Of a stretch of DNA of 62,104 nucleotides, positions 45,308 to 55,094 are shown in pieces. The position numbers were made by a program, and so were the translations under genes. Each line of letters starts with the position of its first letter. Position 1 is the first letter of the stretch. This stretch comes from Shewanella pneumatophori (lineage in GTDB: Bacteria > Pseudomonadota > Gammaproteobacteria > Enterobacterales > Shewanellaceae): positions 1-62,104 of the forward strand of contig NZ_JAKILB010000020.1 of NCBI RefSeq assembly GCF_023283895.1, in the 5' to 3' direction. A model generated the notes under the pieces. The model was not told where the DNA came from. It saw only the letters and a list, made by a program, of their open reading frames with translations, and did no database searches.

Positions 45308-45388
45308 AGCAAAACGGGCTTCCCATTGCTGGAAAGCCCGTTTTAATACAGCAAGTTAAGACGTTAGTCTTAGTTCATGCCGTATTTC
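45308..45388. repeat. attR of the island (native fis 3' end side)
   Basis: Direct repeat of 23637-23717. It contains the last codons and stop of the intact fis gene and its terminator, so insertion left fis functional. Confidence 0.93.
45311..45344 (-). terminator. fis terminator
   Basis: An 11-bp stem AAAACGGGCTT / AAGCCCGTTTT with a 12-nt loop, 26 bp past the fis stop. It is duplicated at attL. Confidence 0.85.
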
Positions 45389-45675
45389 TTTAATTTCTTG
45401 CGTAGTGTACCACGGTTGATACCTAGCATGTTGGCAGCGCGAGTTTGGTTGCCACGAGTGTGTTGCATGATGATATCTAGCAGAGGTGCTTCAACTTCGC
45501 TTAACACCATTTCATATACTTCTTCAGCTTCTTGCCCGTCCATTTGAGCGAAAAAGTTAGTGACAGCACGCTTTACCGCATCACGTAGTAATTGTGGCTT
45601 GATAGCGCCACTTGCGGTTTCGATTTTGCCAACAGTAAGTGGGTGAACTTCAGTGTGAGTAGTCTGATCAAACAT
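45370..45675 (-). CDS. fis: Nucleoid protein Fis
   Basis: 101 residues. A four-helix Fis core ends in the helix-turn-helix TRGNQTRAANMLGINRGTLR. Fis bends DNA, activates rRNA promoters and assists site-specific recombination. It is encoded just after dusB, the conserved dusB-fis operon. Its last codons double as the integration core of the island. Confidence 0.97.
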   Translation of the reverse strand: MFDQTTHTEVHPLTVGKIETASGAIKPQLLRDAVKRAVTNFFAQMDGQEAEEVYEMVLSEVEAPLLDIIMQHTRGNQTRAANMLGINRGTLRKKLKKYGMN

Positions 45676-45692
45676 TCGTATTCTGCTCTTTA

Positions 45693-46661
45693 TTAATTTG
45701 CAACAAATTCATCAAAATAGCGTTCCACCATGGAACATTGTTCTTCAACGGTTTCGAGTCGATTAAATTCGGCCCTAAAAGGTCGTTGATGTTCTTGGTC
45801 TAGGTACCAGCCAACATGCTTTCTTGCGAAGCGGATGCCCTTGAAATCACCATACAGTTTGTAAAGTAGTTCCAAGTGTTCAAGCATAACTTGACGCATT
45901 TCATCCATCTCAACGGGCGCTAGCTTATTACCTGTATCCAGGTAATGTTGGATTTCCCTAAATATCCAAGGCCTTCCTTGAGCTCCTCGTCCTATCATCA
46001 GGGCATCCACACCAGTATAATCCAACACAAAACGTGCTTTCTCTGGCGTTAAAATGTCTCCATTTGCGACAACGGGGATCGAGATCTGTTTTTTAATTGC
46101 TTTGATTGTGTCGTACTCGGCATCGCCTTTGTACATGCACTGCCTCGTTCTGCCGTGAACGGCTAATGAAGCAATACCGCAATCTTCTGCAATCTGGGCG
46201 ATATGAACACCATTCCTGTGCTCTGGAGCCCAACCCGTTCGAATTTTTAGCGTAACAGGCACGTCAACCGCGGCTACTACAGCACGTAGAATTGCTTCTA
46301 CTTGTACTGGATCTTGTAGCAAAGCTGATCCTGCAAGCTTCTTATTCACTTTTTTCGCTGGGCAGCCCATATTGATGTCAATGATTTGCGCCCCTTGTTG
46401 TACGTTGACAACAGCGGCATTGGCCATTAACTCAGGATCTGCTCCGGCAATCTGAACCGAACGTATTCCGTCTTCACCTGCGTGTGTCATACGCAAGCGG
46501 CTTTTGTCTGTATCCCAAACCTCAGGATTAGACGAAAGCATCTCCGACACGGCTAAGGCTGCGCCATAACGTAAACAGAGATTTCTAAAGGGTTGGTCTG
46601 TGACACCTGCCATTGGCGCCACGATCAACTGATTTTTCAGGCGATAGGGTCCAATCTGCAT
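45693..46661 (-). CDS. dusB: tRNA-dihydrouridine synthase B
   Basis: 322 residues. This FMN TIM-barrel enzyme reduces uridine to dihydrouridine in tRNA. VAPMAGVTDQPFR at the start, MGCPAKKVNKKLAGSALLQD with the catalytic Cys, and MIGRGAQGRPWIF near the FMN phosphate site identify it. First gene of the dusB-fis operon. Confidence 0.97.
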   Translation of the reverse strand: MQIGPYRLKNQLIVAPMAGVTDQPFRNLCLRYGAALAVSEMLSSNPEVWDTDKSRLRMTHAGEDGIRSVQIAGADPELMANAAVVNVQQGAQIIDINMGCPAKKVNKKLAGSALLQDPVQVEAILRAVVAAVDVPVTLKIRTGWAPEHRNGVHIAQIAEDCGIASLAVHGRTRQCMYKGDAEYDTIKAIKKQISIPVVANGDILTPEKARFVLDYTGVDALMIGRGAQGRPWIFREIQHYLDTGNKLAPVEMDEMRQVMLEHLELLYKLYGDFKGIRFARKHVGWYLDQEHQRPFRAEFNRLETVEEQCSMVERYFDEFVAN

Positions 46662-46783
46662 TTATCAAAACACCTTGCTCGTCAAAGGGGCGCTATAGTA
46701 CGCCTTTTTCAAGCCTGTGAAAAGGTCAATAAATGACCTGAGGGCAACTTTTTTGCTTGACTTTTGTTGACTGAGAAGTCAGT

Positions 46784-46804
46784 CGCGGCGCTGAAAGCGC
46801 CGCG
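46784..46804 (-). terminator. Probable prmA terminator
   Basis: A G+C-rich 9-bp stem CGCGGCGCT / AGCGCCGCG with a 3-nt loop lies ~10 bp past the prmA stop. It has no immediate T-run, so termination may need Rho or a second small hairpin that follows. Confidence 0.55.
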
Positions 46805-46812
46805 GGTTACCG

Positions 46813-47694
46813 CTATTTGCGTATGCCTGTCAAGCGACTCCAGTCGTCTTTGTGAGCCGGTGCATCCATATCGAACCACTGGCTGTAGAAAGCTGAGATC
46901 TCTTCAGCTTGTTCTTGTAACAGGCCTGATAGTGCTAATTGTCCACCTGGTTTTACTTTTTCAGCAATAAGTGGCGCAAGTTCACGCAGTGGACCCGCAA
47001 GAATGTTGGCCACGAGAATATCGGCAAGCAGATCGGCTGGTTGATCTTCTGGTAGGTATAGGTCTAGTTTGTCTTCAACGCCGTTACGCTCAGCGTTAGC
47101 TTTTGAGGCTTCAATCGCTTGGTAGTCGATATCGATACCGGTAACGCGCTCTGCACCAAGTTTTAGTGCGGCTACGGCTAAAATACCTGAGCCACAACCA
47201 AAGTCGATAACATCTTTATTGGTGTAATCTAGGCCGTCTAACCACTCTAAACAAAGTGCTGTGGTTGGGTGAGTACCAGTACCAAATGCTAAACCTGGAT
47301 CTAAGATCACGTTAACTGCTGTTGGATCAGGGGTTTCACGCCAGCTTGGGCAGATCCATAGACGGTCACCAAACTGAATCGGGTGGAAGTTATCCATCCA
47401 CTCACGTTCCCAGTCTTTATCTTCAACTTGTTCAATCTTATGGCTGAAGTTTTCACCTAGGTATGGCAAGCCTTTAAGCATGGTCACAATTGGCGCTAAA
47501 TCGTAATCGGCTTCAAATAGCGCTGTTAGTACTGTGTGGTTCCACAGTGGTGTTTCGCCTAAAGTTGGCTCAAAGATTGGTGTATCTTTGCCATCTTCGT
47601 AAGTGATAGATAGTGAACCAAGATCCATAAGCATGTCGCTTAAGGCATCGGCGTGCTGGTTGTCGGTGTCGACTTTTAATTGGATCCAAGGCAT
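46813..47694 (-). CDS. prmA: Ribosomal protein L11 methyltransferase
   Basis: 293 residues from ATG 47694 (MPWIQLKVDT). Upstream in-frame codons to 47739 do not match the family. The N-terminal substrate-recognition domain is followed by a SAM methyltransferase domain with VIDFGCGSGILAVAALKLG and LVANILAGPLREL. It trimethylates L11. A single gene, divergent from the frd operon. Confidence 0.96.
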   Translation of the reverse strand: MPWIQLKVDTDNQHADALSDMLMDLGSLSITYEDGKDTPIFEPTLGETPLWNHTVLTALFEADYDLAPIVTMLKGLPYLGENFSHKIEQVEDKDWEREWMDNFHPIQFGDRLWICPSWRETPDPTAVNVILDPGLAFGTGTHPTTALCLEWLDGLDYTNKDVIDFGCGSGILAVAALKLGAERVTGIDIDYQAIEASKANAERNGVEDKLDLYLPEDQPADLLADILVANILAGPLRELAPLIAEKVKPGGQLALSGLLQEQAEEISAFYSQWFDMDAPAHKDDWSRLTGIRK

Positions 47695-48103
47695 GGGATC
47701 GTCTCTGTAGCTAGATATAATGGCGTTATTGTAAACCATCTGCTCGATTTACGTCAGCGCCAACATTAAAAAGCTGTGGTTTTTGTTGTAAGGCTACTTA
47801 AGCGTACACTTGCAAGTGAAATCTTGGGTTAGATTATGCGCAAAATCATGAGCTTAAATTTAGACTAAAGTCTAACGGTTTTTGCTGGTTGCGTGTTTAT
47901 ATTTTCTTTTCAAGTGTTTGAATTTTGTCGGTAAAATGGTTTGACCAGTGTTCGGTTGGTCATTTTGTGTTTGTGATCGACGTCAAAGAGTGCCGCGCTA
48001 CTTGGTGAGCAAGCTCACGCTTTAAAATGGTGAATATTTGTAGGGCAAATCTTCCTGTTATGGTGTAAATCCCGATAATAGGCACTATAAAAGAAAAATA
48101 ACC
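47695..48103. other. Divergent promoter region prmA / frdCAB
   Basis: 409 bp; contains the CRP-like site noted separately. No gene. Confidence 0.5.
47972..47987. promoter_or_regulatory. CRP/FNR-like site upstream of frdCAB
   Basis: TGTGA-N6-TCAAA, about 120 bp before frdC. The first half is perfect for CRP and the second is degenerate. In Shewanella anaerobic respiration genes are controlled by CRP, so activation of frd is plausible. Confidence 0.45.
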
Positions 48104-48823
48104 GTGAGAACCCTAACCGACACTACAACTCTGTTTAAACAAAAAGTGGCTAGCGCTTGGTCTGCCAAAGCTGACCGTTTACAAAGTGCTACCGGCATTC
48201 TACTAGGATGCTTTTTGTTAGTGCATCTGCACTTCGAATCTAGCATCTTATTTGGTAAAGAAGCTTTTTACCATGTGGTGCAATTTTTAGAAGGCGGCAT
48301 GTTTAGCGAAACCGGCCATGGTTACCCGCTATTGACCACCATTTTCTCGACTTTCTTATTAGTAGTGGTTTTAGTCCATGCGGCATTTGCACTGCGTCGT
48401 TTCCCTGCGCAAATTGGCCAGTGGCGTGCGCTACGCAGCCAAATGCAAGTGGTTAACCATAGCGATACTCGTGTGTGGTTTTGGCAGCTAGTCAGCGGCT
48501 TCATCTTATTCTTCCTTGTGCCTGTGCACTTATACACCATGATTGCGACCCCTGAAATTGGTCCGCACTTAAGTGCTGAGCGCGTGTATCACGATAATGC
48601 ATGGTTACTGTATATCGTGTTGCTGCCTGCTGTTGTTATTCATGCAATGTTTGGTTTGTACCGCGTTGCAGTGAAGTGGGGCATTAGTGCTAATCGTAAT
48701 GGTCTTCGTAAATTCGCTCATATCTTAGTGGTGTACTTAATGGTGATTGGCTTATTAAGTCTAGCTCAGTACATGATTATCGGCAGCGAGTTAACACTCC
48801 CTATTGAGCCGTTTCGCCCATAA
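48104..48823 (+). CDS. frdC: Fumarate reductase cytochrome b subunit
   Basis: 239 residues, GTG start at 48104. Five hydrophobic spans with haem-ligand candidates in LVHLHFESS, VLVHAAFAL, VPVHLYTM and VIHAMFGLYR. It anchors the quinol:fumarate reductase in the inner membrane and passes electrons from quinol. The single di-haem subunit and order C-A-B match the Wolinella-type complex. It is 147 bp upstream of frdA. Confidence 0.93.
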   Translation: MRTLTDTTTLFKQKVASAWSAKADRLQSATGILLGCFLLVHLHFESSILFGKEAFYHVVQFLEGGMFSETGHGYPLLTTIFSTFLLVVVLVHAAFALRRFPAQIGQWRALRSQMQVVNHSDTRVWFWQLVSGFILFFLVPVHLYTMIATPEIGPHLSAERVYHDNAWLLYIVLLPAVVIHAMFGLYRVAVKWGISANRNGLRKFAHILVVYLMVIGLLSLAQYMIIGSELTLPIEPFRP

Positions 48824-48970
48824 GGCGCACGATTAACCTAAATTCTTGATGCCGATTGATCTTGATAGTTAATCGGCATCAATAACACCAATAAAAATAG
48901 CGCTGCGGGTGGTAATGAACCACTACACAGCGCAATAGAACATCGATCTATTCCTATTTAAGGAGCAAGC

Positions 48971-50968
48971 GTGAAACTCATATATACCGATTCTTTAGTC
49001 GTGGGCGCCGGTCTGGCTGGACTAAGGGTCGCCATCGCCTCGAAAGAGAGAGGGCTCGACACCGTTGTGCTATCTCTGATCCCTGCTAAACGTTCACACT
49101 CTGCGGCAGCGCAAGGTGGTATGCAGGCAAGTCTTGGTAACACTGTAAAAGGCATGGGTGATGATGAAGATGTGCATTTCCAAGATACCGTAAAAGGATC
49201 TGACTGGGGATGCGATCAGGATGTCGCTCGTATGTTTGCTCACTGTGCACCTAAGGCTGTGCGTGAATTGGCTAATTGGGGCGTACCTTGGACCCGCATT
49301 ACCAAAGGGCCACGTCAGGTGGTAGTGAATGCAGAAAAAGTCACTATTGAAGAAGCAGAAGAGGCGCATGGTTTAATTAACGCCCGCGACTTTGGTGGTA
49401 CTAAAAAATGGCGCACTTGCTATACGGCAGACGGCACTGGTCACTCGCTGCTTTATGCGGTAGATAACAAAGCGATTGCAATGGACATTCCTGTGCATGA
49501 GCGCATGGAGGCGTTATCGCTTATTCATGATGGTAAGCGTTGTCACGGTGTGGTTGCACGCTGCTTAATTACCGGTGAGCTTATTGCGTATGTTGCTAAG
49601 TCGACCACGATTGCTACTGGTGGTTATGGGCGTATTTATGAAGTATCGACTAACGCTATTATCTGTGAAGGTGTTGGTCAAGCACTGGCGCTAGAAACCG
49701 GTGTTGCCAAGTTAGGTAACATGGAAGCGGTACAGTTCCACCCTACTGCGATTGTGCCGGTGGGTATTTTAACTACTGAAGGTTGTCGTGGTGATGGTGG
49801 TTTATTGCGTGACAAAGATGGTCACCGCTTTATGCCTGACTACGAGCCAGAAAAGAAAGAGCTAGCATCACGTGACGTGGTATCGCGTCGTATGACTGAG
49901 CATATGCGTAAAGGTAAGGGGGTGGATAGCCCTTACGGTCCGCATCTATGGCTAGATATTACCTTGTTAGGCCGTAAGCACGTTGAAACCAACCTGCGTG
50001 AAGTAAAAGAAATTTGTGAGAACTTCCTTGGGATTGACCCGGCTAAAGATTGGATCCCGGTAAGACCGACGCAACATTACTCTATGGGCGGTATCCGTAC
50101 TGACGCTACCGGTCAAAGCCCACAGCTTAAAGGCCTATTCAGTGTCGGTGAAGCGGCATGTTGGGATATGCATGGCTTTAACCGTTTAGGCGGTAACTCA
50201 TTAGCTGAAACAGTCGTTGGCGGCATGATCATCGGTAAGTATGTGGCCGACTTCTGTGAGCAGAACACCCTTGAAATCGACACCAATCTAGTTGAGACCT
50301 TTGTAGGCAAACTACAAGGTGAAATTGATGAACTGATTGATGGTGACGGTACAGAGAATCCATTTGAGCTTAAGCAGCAGATGCAGCGCATTATGATGGA
50401 CTACGTGGGGATTTTCCGTAATGGCCCTGAGCTTGAAAAAGCGGTAAGCGAGCTGCAAGACTTGCTTAAGCGTGCCAATGCGTTAGGCCTTAAGTGTAAG
50501 AAGCGCCATGCTAACCCTGAGCTGGTTGAAGCGCTGCGTGTTAAGCGCATGCTTAAAGTGGCACTAACCGTTGCAGCTGGTGCAGCTGCGCGCACAGAGA
50601 GCCGCGGAGCACACGCTCGTGAGGACTTCCCACAGCGTAATGATAAAGATTGGCTAAACCGTACATTATCAAGCTGGCCAGACGCTAACAGCCTGTCACC
50701 ACAGCTTGAGTATGAACAGTTAGATGTGATGAAGATGGAGTTGCCACCAGGATACCGTGGTTATGGTATCGACAATGCCATTGCCCATCCAGACACTGAA
50801 AAGCGTGAACAACAAATTGCAGAGATTATCAGCCAGCTTGGCCCTGATGCCGATAGACATCAAAAACAAGCAGCAGTTATGCCATTTGACGTACCAGAAT
50901 CATTAAAACCAAAGAACGAACGTTTGAGTGACAAACTAAACTCAGGCGCAGGAGAGATCGCTAAATGA
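48971..50968 (+). CDS. frdA: Fumarate reductase flavoprotein subunit
   Basis: 665 residues, GTG start with AAGGAG upstream. VVGAGLAGLRVAIASKERG binds FAD; the His in RSHSAAAQGGMQA is the covalent FAD site; HPTAIVPVGILTTEGCRGDG and QHYSMGGIRTD line the active site; ARTESRGAHAREDFPQRND closes it. It reduces fumarate to succinate at the cytoplasmic face. Its stop overlaps frdB (ATGA). Confidence 0.97.
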   Translation: MKLIYTDSLVVGAGLAGLRVAIASKERGLDTVVLSLIPAKRSHSAAAQGGMQASLGNTVKGMGDDEDVHFQDTVKGSDWGCDQDVARMFAHCAPKAVRELANWGVPWTRITKGPRQVVVNAEKVTIEEAEEAHGLINARDFGGTKKWRTCYTADGTGHSLLYAVDNKAIAMDIPVHERMEALSLIHDGKRCHGVVARCLITGELIAYVAKSTTIATGGYGRIYEVSTNAIICEGVGQALALETGVAKLGNMEAVQFHPTAIVPVGILTTEGCRGDGGLLRDKDGHRFMPDYEPEKKELASRDVVSRRMTEHMRKGKGVDSPYGPHLWLDITLLGRKHVETNLREVKEICENFLGIDPAKDWIPVRPTQHYSMGGIRTDATGQSPQLKGLFSVGEAACWDMHGFNRLGGNSLAETVVGGMIIGKYVADFCEQNTLEIDTNLVETFVGKLQGEIDELIDGDGTENPFELKQQMQRIMMDYVGIFRNGPELEKAVSELQDLLKRANALGLKCKKRHANPELVEALRVKRMLKVALTVAAGAAARTESRGAHAREDFPQRNDKDWLNRTLSSWPDANSLSPQLEYEQLDVMKMELPPGYRGYGIDNAIAHPDTEKREQQIAEIISQLGPDADRHQKQAAVMPFDVPESLKPKNERLSDKLNSGAGEIAK

Positions 50969-51708
50969 GCCAACAAATGGCTAAAGGCCGCACCTTAACT
51001 TTCAGTATTTTCAGATATGATCCGCAAATGCCGGATGATAAGCCGAAGATGGTGGATTACCAGATCGAAGAAGCGCCTGGTATGACGGTCTTTATTGCGC
51101 TAAATCAGTTGCGTGAGTTGCAAGATCCATCGCTGCAGTTTGACTTTGTTTGTCGTGCGGGTATTTGTGGTAGCTGCGCTATGGTGATTAACGGTATGCC
51201 GACTCTGGCATGTCGCACCCTAACTAGCAAATTTGCTGATGGTAAGATCAAGTTAATGCCGCTACCTGGCTTTGAGTTGATTGGTGACTTGTCGGTGAAT
51301 ACGGGTAAGTTTATGCGTGAAATTGCAGAGCGCTTAAAGCTATGGCTACACCCGAAAGCGGGCGATGATGATATTCACCGTTTAGAAGCGCCGATGTCAC
51401 CAGAAGAAGCGGCTAAGTTATATGAGCTAGAGCGCTGCGTTGAGTGTGGCGTGTGTGTATCAGCGTGCGCAACTAAGCAGATGCGTGATACCTTTGTTGG
51501 GGCAGTTGGCCTAATGAAAATTGCGCGTTTTGAGCTAGATAGCCGTGATGCACGTAATGCTGAAGACTTCTACCATGTAATTGGTAATCAAGACGGCGTA
51601 TTTGGCTGTATGACCTTGTTAGGTTGTCAGGACAACTGTCCGAAAGATTTGCCGCATATGCAGCAGATTGCTTACCTTCGTCGCAAGATGGCGGTAACCT
51701 TGGTTTAA
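50965..51708 (+). CDS. frdB: Fumarate reductase iron-sulfur subunit
   Basis: 247 residues. The N-terminal ferredoxin domain holds the 2Fe-2S cluster (CRAGICGSC...C). The C-terminal domain carries CVECGVCVSAC and CMTLLGCQDNCPKDLP for the 4Fe-4S and 3Fe-4S clusters. It links FrdC haems to FrdA FAD. Last gene of frdCAB, before a terminator. Confidence 0.97.
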   Translation: MSQQMAKGRTLTFSIFRYDPQMPDDKPKMVDYQIEEAPGMTVFIALNQLRELQDPSLQFDFVCRAGICGSCAMVINGMPTLACRTLTSKFADGKIKLMPLPGFELIGDLSVNTGKFMREIAERLKLWLHPKAGDDDIHRLEAPMSPEEAAKLYELERCVECGVCVSACATKQMRDTFVGAVGLMKIARFELDSRDARNAEDFYHVIGNQDGVFGCMTLLGCQDNCPKDLPHMQQIAYLRRKMAVTLV

Positions 51709-51749
51709 TCGATTCGATAGTACTTAGCGTTTCAATTCGAGTAAACCTT

Positions 51750-51776
51750 AAAAAGCCTGCTTATTGCAGGCTTTTT
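51750..51776 (+). terminator. frdCAB terminator
   Basis: An 11-bp stem AAAAAGCCTGC / GCAGGCTTTTT, TTATT loop, then T's. Confidence 0.92.
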
Positions 51777-51851
51777 TATGGGTGACGTTTGTACGAGCTT
51801 TATCTACAATTTGGAATGAATATATAAGTATTTATTAATGGAATATTGATA

Positions 51852-52766
51852 ATGCAACTGAATGACTTGAAGCTGTTTGTGCGAGTTGCTGACTGCGGCA
51901 GTTTAACGGCCGCTGCAGTTGAGTTAGACATATCTTCAGCTGTGGCCAGTGCAGGCTTAAAGCGGTTAGAAAAGGAATTAGGTACAGCATTATTCATTCG
52001 TAGCACGCGTAGCTTACGTTTAACGGATGCTGGGGAACGTTACCTTATTCACTGCCGTCGCGCTTTATCAGATCTCGAAGTGGGTCAGCGCGCGATTGAA
52101 AGCACCCAAGCTAGCATTTCTGGACTGGTAAGCTTCTCTGTTCCGTCTGATGTTGGCCGCAATGTGCTACTGCCGTGGTTGGATGACTTTTTACTGGCAT
52201 ACCCCGAACTTAAGCTTAGATTGCATATTGGCGATAACTTGTCTGACTTTTATCATGACAAAATAGATGTGGCATTGCGCTCTGGCGTACCTAAAGACTC
52301 TTCGCTGGTGGCTTTTAAGGTTTGTAATTCACGTCGGGTATTATGTGCGTCGCCAGACTATATTGCGCAGTTTGGTGATATCACTGCGCTTGAGCAGCTA
52401 GCGGAGCATAATTGTTTGTTTTTTATGTTAGATGAGCGCACTCACGACCAATGGGTTTTTAACAAAGATGGTCAACAATATAAAGTCAGAGTGACTGCTA
52501 ACCGCATTTGTAATGACGCTGATATTGCCCGGCGTTGGGCGATTGCGGGTCAAGGTCTAGTGTTTAAGTCTTGGTTAGACTTGACCGAGGATATTGAAAC
52601 TGGTCGCTTAGTGCCATTACTCACTGATTATCGAGGCGAATCAGCAGATTTATATTTGGTATGCCCTGGACGCGAGCATGTTACACCTGTGATTCTGTTG
52701 CTTAGAGATATGATACGTGAGCGCTGTAAACAGCGTTTAGCACGGGTAAAGCATCTGATGGACTGA
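51852..52766 (+). CDS. LysR-family transcriptional regulator
   Basis: 304 residues from ATG 51852. N-terminal helix-turn-helix (LKLFVRVADCGSLTAAAVEL ... LKRLEKELGTALFIRST) is followed by a LysR substrate-binding domain. It belongs to the group with SISGLVSFSVPSDVGRNVLLP after the linker, usually CrgA-like regulators. The inducer and targets are unknown; no divergent partner gene is present. Confidence 0.92.
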   Translation: MQLNDLKLFVRVADCGSLTAAAVELDISSAVASAGLKRLEKELGTALFIRSTRSLRLTDAGERYLIHCRRALSDLEVGQRAIESTQASISGLVSFSVPSDVGRNVLLPWLDDFLLAYPELKLRLHIGDNLSDFYHDKIDVALRSGVPKDSSLVAFKVCNSRRVLCASPDYIAQFGDITALEQLAEHNCLFFMLDERTHDQWVFNKDGQQYKVRVTANRICNDADIARRWAIAGQGLVFKSWLDLTEDIETGRLVPLLTDYRGESADLYLVCPGREHVTPVILLLRDMIRERCKQRLARVKHLMD

Positions 52767-52797
52767 TAATGCCAATCGGCACAAATTGCAGCTACAA

Positions 52798-52821
52798 AAA
52801 AACCGCACGAATGCGGTTTTT
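52798..52821. terminator. Bidirectional terminator between LysR gene and rho
   Basis: AAAAACCGCA / TGCGGTTTTT with CGAA loop, between convergent genes. Confidence 0.92.
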
Positions 52822-52859
52822 CATTTTATCCGTTTAAAGGCAGATAGTGTAAAAGCTAA

Positions 52860-54125
52860 TTAGCTTTTAGCGCGTTTCATCGCAGTGAAGAACTCATCGT
52901 TAGTTTTGGTCATTGCCAATTTATCGATAAGGAACTCCATACCTGTCACTTCATCCATTGGATTAAGGATCTTACGTAGGATCCACATCTTCTGTAGTTC
53001 GTCCGGCGTAGTTAGTTTCTCTTCACGACGCGTACCTGAACGGTTAAAGTCGATTGCTGGGAATACACGTTTTTCAGCCGCTTTACGAGAAAGGTGTAAC
53101 TCTTGGTTGCCCGTACCTTTGAACTCTTCGTAAATGACTTCATCCATTTTAGAGCCTGTATCAACAAGCGCAGTTGCGATAATCGTTAAGCTACCGCCAT
53201 GTTCGATGTTACGTGCAGCACCAAAGAAACGCTTTGGACGGTGTAGAGCATTGGCGTCAACACCACCAGTAAGTACCTTGCCTGATGAAGGAATAACGGT
53301 GTTATAAGCACGTGCTAGACGCGTGATAGAGTCAAGTAAGATAACCACGTCTTTCTTGTGCTCAACTAGGCGCTTCGCTTTTTCAATTACCATTTCGGCA
53401 ACTTGTACGTGACGGCTTGCAGGTTCATCGAAGGTCGAAGCAATTACTTCACCTTTTACCATGCGCTGCATTTCTGTTACTTCTTCTGGACGTTCGTCAA
53501 TTAGCAGAACCATCAACACCACTTCTGGGTTGTTGTGAGTAATGCTTTGCGCCATGTTTTGTAGAAGCAATGTTTTACCAGCCTTTGGTGGAGCAACGAT
53601 AAGACCACGTTGACCTTTACCAATTGGTGAACATAAATCCAGAATACGTGAAGTGATGTCTTCAGTAGAGCCATTACCACGTTCCATGCGTAGACGATCT
53701 TGTGCATGTAGCGGAGTTAAGTTTTCAAAAAGGATTTTGTTGCGAGAGTTTTCAGGCTTGTCGAAGTTAACTTCGGTAACTTTTAGCAGGGCAAAATAAC
53801 GTTCGCCTTCTTTTGGTGGACGAATTTTACCAAAAATCGTGTCACCGGTGCGCATGTTAAAGCGTCTAATTTGGCTCGGTGATACGTAAATATCATCTGG
53901 ACCCGCTAAGTATGAACCATCAGAGCTACGAAGGAAGCCGAAGCCGTCTTGTAAAATCTCTAAAACGCCACCACCGAAAATATCTTCACCGCTTTTAGCG
54001 TGGGCCTTAAGAATAGAGAAAATAATGTCTTGCTTACGAGCACGAGCCATATTATCTAGCTTCATGTCCTGCGCAAGCTGGACTAAATCTGATATTGAGG
54101 TGTTTTTTAATTCTGATAAATTCAT
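52860..54125 (-). CDS. rho: Transcription termination factor Rho
   Basis: 421 residues, close to the usual 419. N-terminal helix bundle and RNA-binding OB fold (GFGFLRSSDGSYLAG), then the hexameric ATPase with GLIVAPPKAGKTLLLQN (Walker A), VVILLDSITRLARAYN (Walker B region) and TGGVDANAL (R-loop/Q-loop region). A ~235-bp leader (54126-54362) separates it from trxA; in E. coli rho autoregulates by attenuation in its leader. Confidence 0.98.
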   Translation of the reverse strand: MNLSELKNTSISDLVQLAQDMKLDNMARARKQDIIFSILKAHAKSGEDIFGGGVLEILQDGFGFLRSSDGSYLAGPDDIYVSPSQIRRFNMRTGDTIFGKIRPPKEGERYFALLKVTEVNFDKPENSRNKILFENLTPLHAQDRLRMERGNGSTEDITSRILDLCSPIGKGQRGLIVAPPKAGKTLLLQNMAQSITHNNPEVVLMVLLIDERPEEVTEMQRMVKGEVIASTFDEPASRHVQVAEMVIEKAKRLVEHKKDVVILLDSITRLARAYNTVIPSSGKVLTGGVDANALHRPKRFFGAARNIEHGGSLTIIATALVDTGSKMDEVIYEEFKGTGNQELHLSRKAAEKRVFPAIDFNRSGTRREEKLTTPDELQKMWILRKILNPMDEVTGMEFLIDKLAMTKTNDEFFTAMKRAKS

Positions 54126-54362
54126 CTTGGTGGGTCTTGTTTTGTACGTGGCAATGCCATCTACGATCGACAGTTTTGTAGCTTAATGAGTATCAATCGG
54201 ATAGCGAGAAGTGGGTTAATTAGAATGATTCTGGTCATTAAAGTAGCACTAACAGGGCGAGGCGTCTAGAAGTTTAGCTAAACCCGACACATTTTCTTGT
54301 TGAAGCTGTGCCGGGAGTCACTTATACACCGCACAATCGAGTGTTGCGCGGTGTTTTAGTGA

Positions 54363-54689
54363 TTAAAGTTGCGCGTCAATGAACTCTTTAAGTTGAGTTT
54401 TTGATAGTGCGCCAACTTTAGTTGCAGCAAGCTCGCCTGCTTTAAATAGCAGTAGAGTTGGAATGCCGCGAACGCCGTATTTAGCTGGTGAAACGTTGTT
54501 TTGGTCAACGTTTAATTTAGCGATAGTGATCTTACCTTCGTATTCTTCAGCTACGTCATCTAAGATTGGGGCGATCATCTTACATGGACCACACCATTCA
54601 GCCCAAAAATCAACCAGAACTGGTAGTTCTGAATTAATTACGTCATTTTCAAAGCTATCGTCGCTTAGGTATACAATCTTGTCGCTCAT
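54363..54689 (-). CDS. trxA: Thioredoxin 1
   Basis: 108 residues from ATG 54689, which follows GGAGAAC; the upstream frame to 54713 does not fit the family. Active site WCGPCKM, cis-Pro in RGIPTLLLF. General disulfide reductase of the cytoplasm. Lies upstream of rho, as in E. coli. Confidence 0.97.
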   Translation of the reverse strand: MSDKIVYLSDDSFENDVINSELPVLVDFWAEWCGPCKMIAPILDDVAEEYEGKITIAKLNVDQNNVSPAKYGVRGIPTLLLFKAGELAATKVGALSKTQLKEFIDAQL

Positions 54690-55094
54690 GTCGTTCTCCA
54701 GTTTGGCTGCCATTGCTGGTTTGTTAATGGCTTAACCTGTATATTGGGTCGGTAAAATAGCTTTTCAAGCTAAAAGTTATGCAAATATTACTGTCGGCAC
54801 TCTTGAGTATGTTAAATCGCTTTAGACAAGACGCTGATTTACAGGCATAGTTAGCCTACGTCAACGACGTTTAACGCCTGATGCGTTTAAAATTGTCCTA
54901 AAGAGAACGATAAACACACGCTTAAATTTCATTGCATCACATAAATATAGAGGGAATGATGATTCCGTCATTGATGCCAAAAATATCGTGGTAAACGTTT
55001 CTCCGAGAGTGCACCAATTTTCCGTGATAAAATTCAATCGCTATTTCAAACGATCGAGTTTTTTATTGCAACCTTTTACAGGTAAGCCTGCGCT
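54690..55094. other. Divergent promoter region trxA / rhlB
   Basis: 405 bp between divergent genes, holding both promoters. No small gene or clear regulatory motif was found. Confidence 0.5.

Larger units (their letters stand above)
23637..45388. mobile_element. Integrative genomic island in the 3' end of fis
   Basis: About 21.7 kb bounded by 81-bp direct repeats (79/81 identical). The repeat is the 3' end of fis plus its terminator. A tyrosine integrase lies just inside the left end. An HUH replication protein with iterons, an HGGxSTGxKT protein and two AlpA-like regulators lie near the right end. The cargo is a Type I R-M system, an McrBC-like module, a caspase-like protein and zinc-finger genes. 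Both ends and the integrase look intact, so the element may still excise. No conjugation genes are present, so it would need a helper to transfer. Confidence 0.93.

Noticed and set aside
54326..54354. Terminator between trxA and rho
   Set aside because: The dyad ACACCGC/GCGGTGT has its T-run on the plus strand, where no gene reads into it; on the trxA strand there is none.
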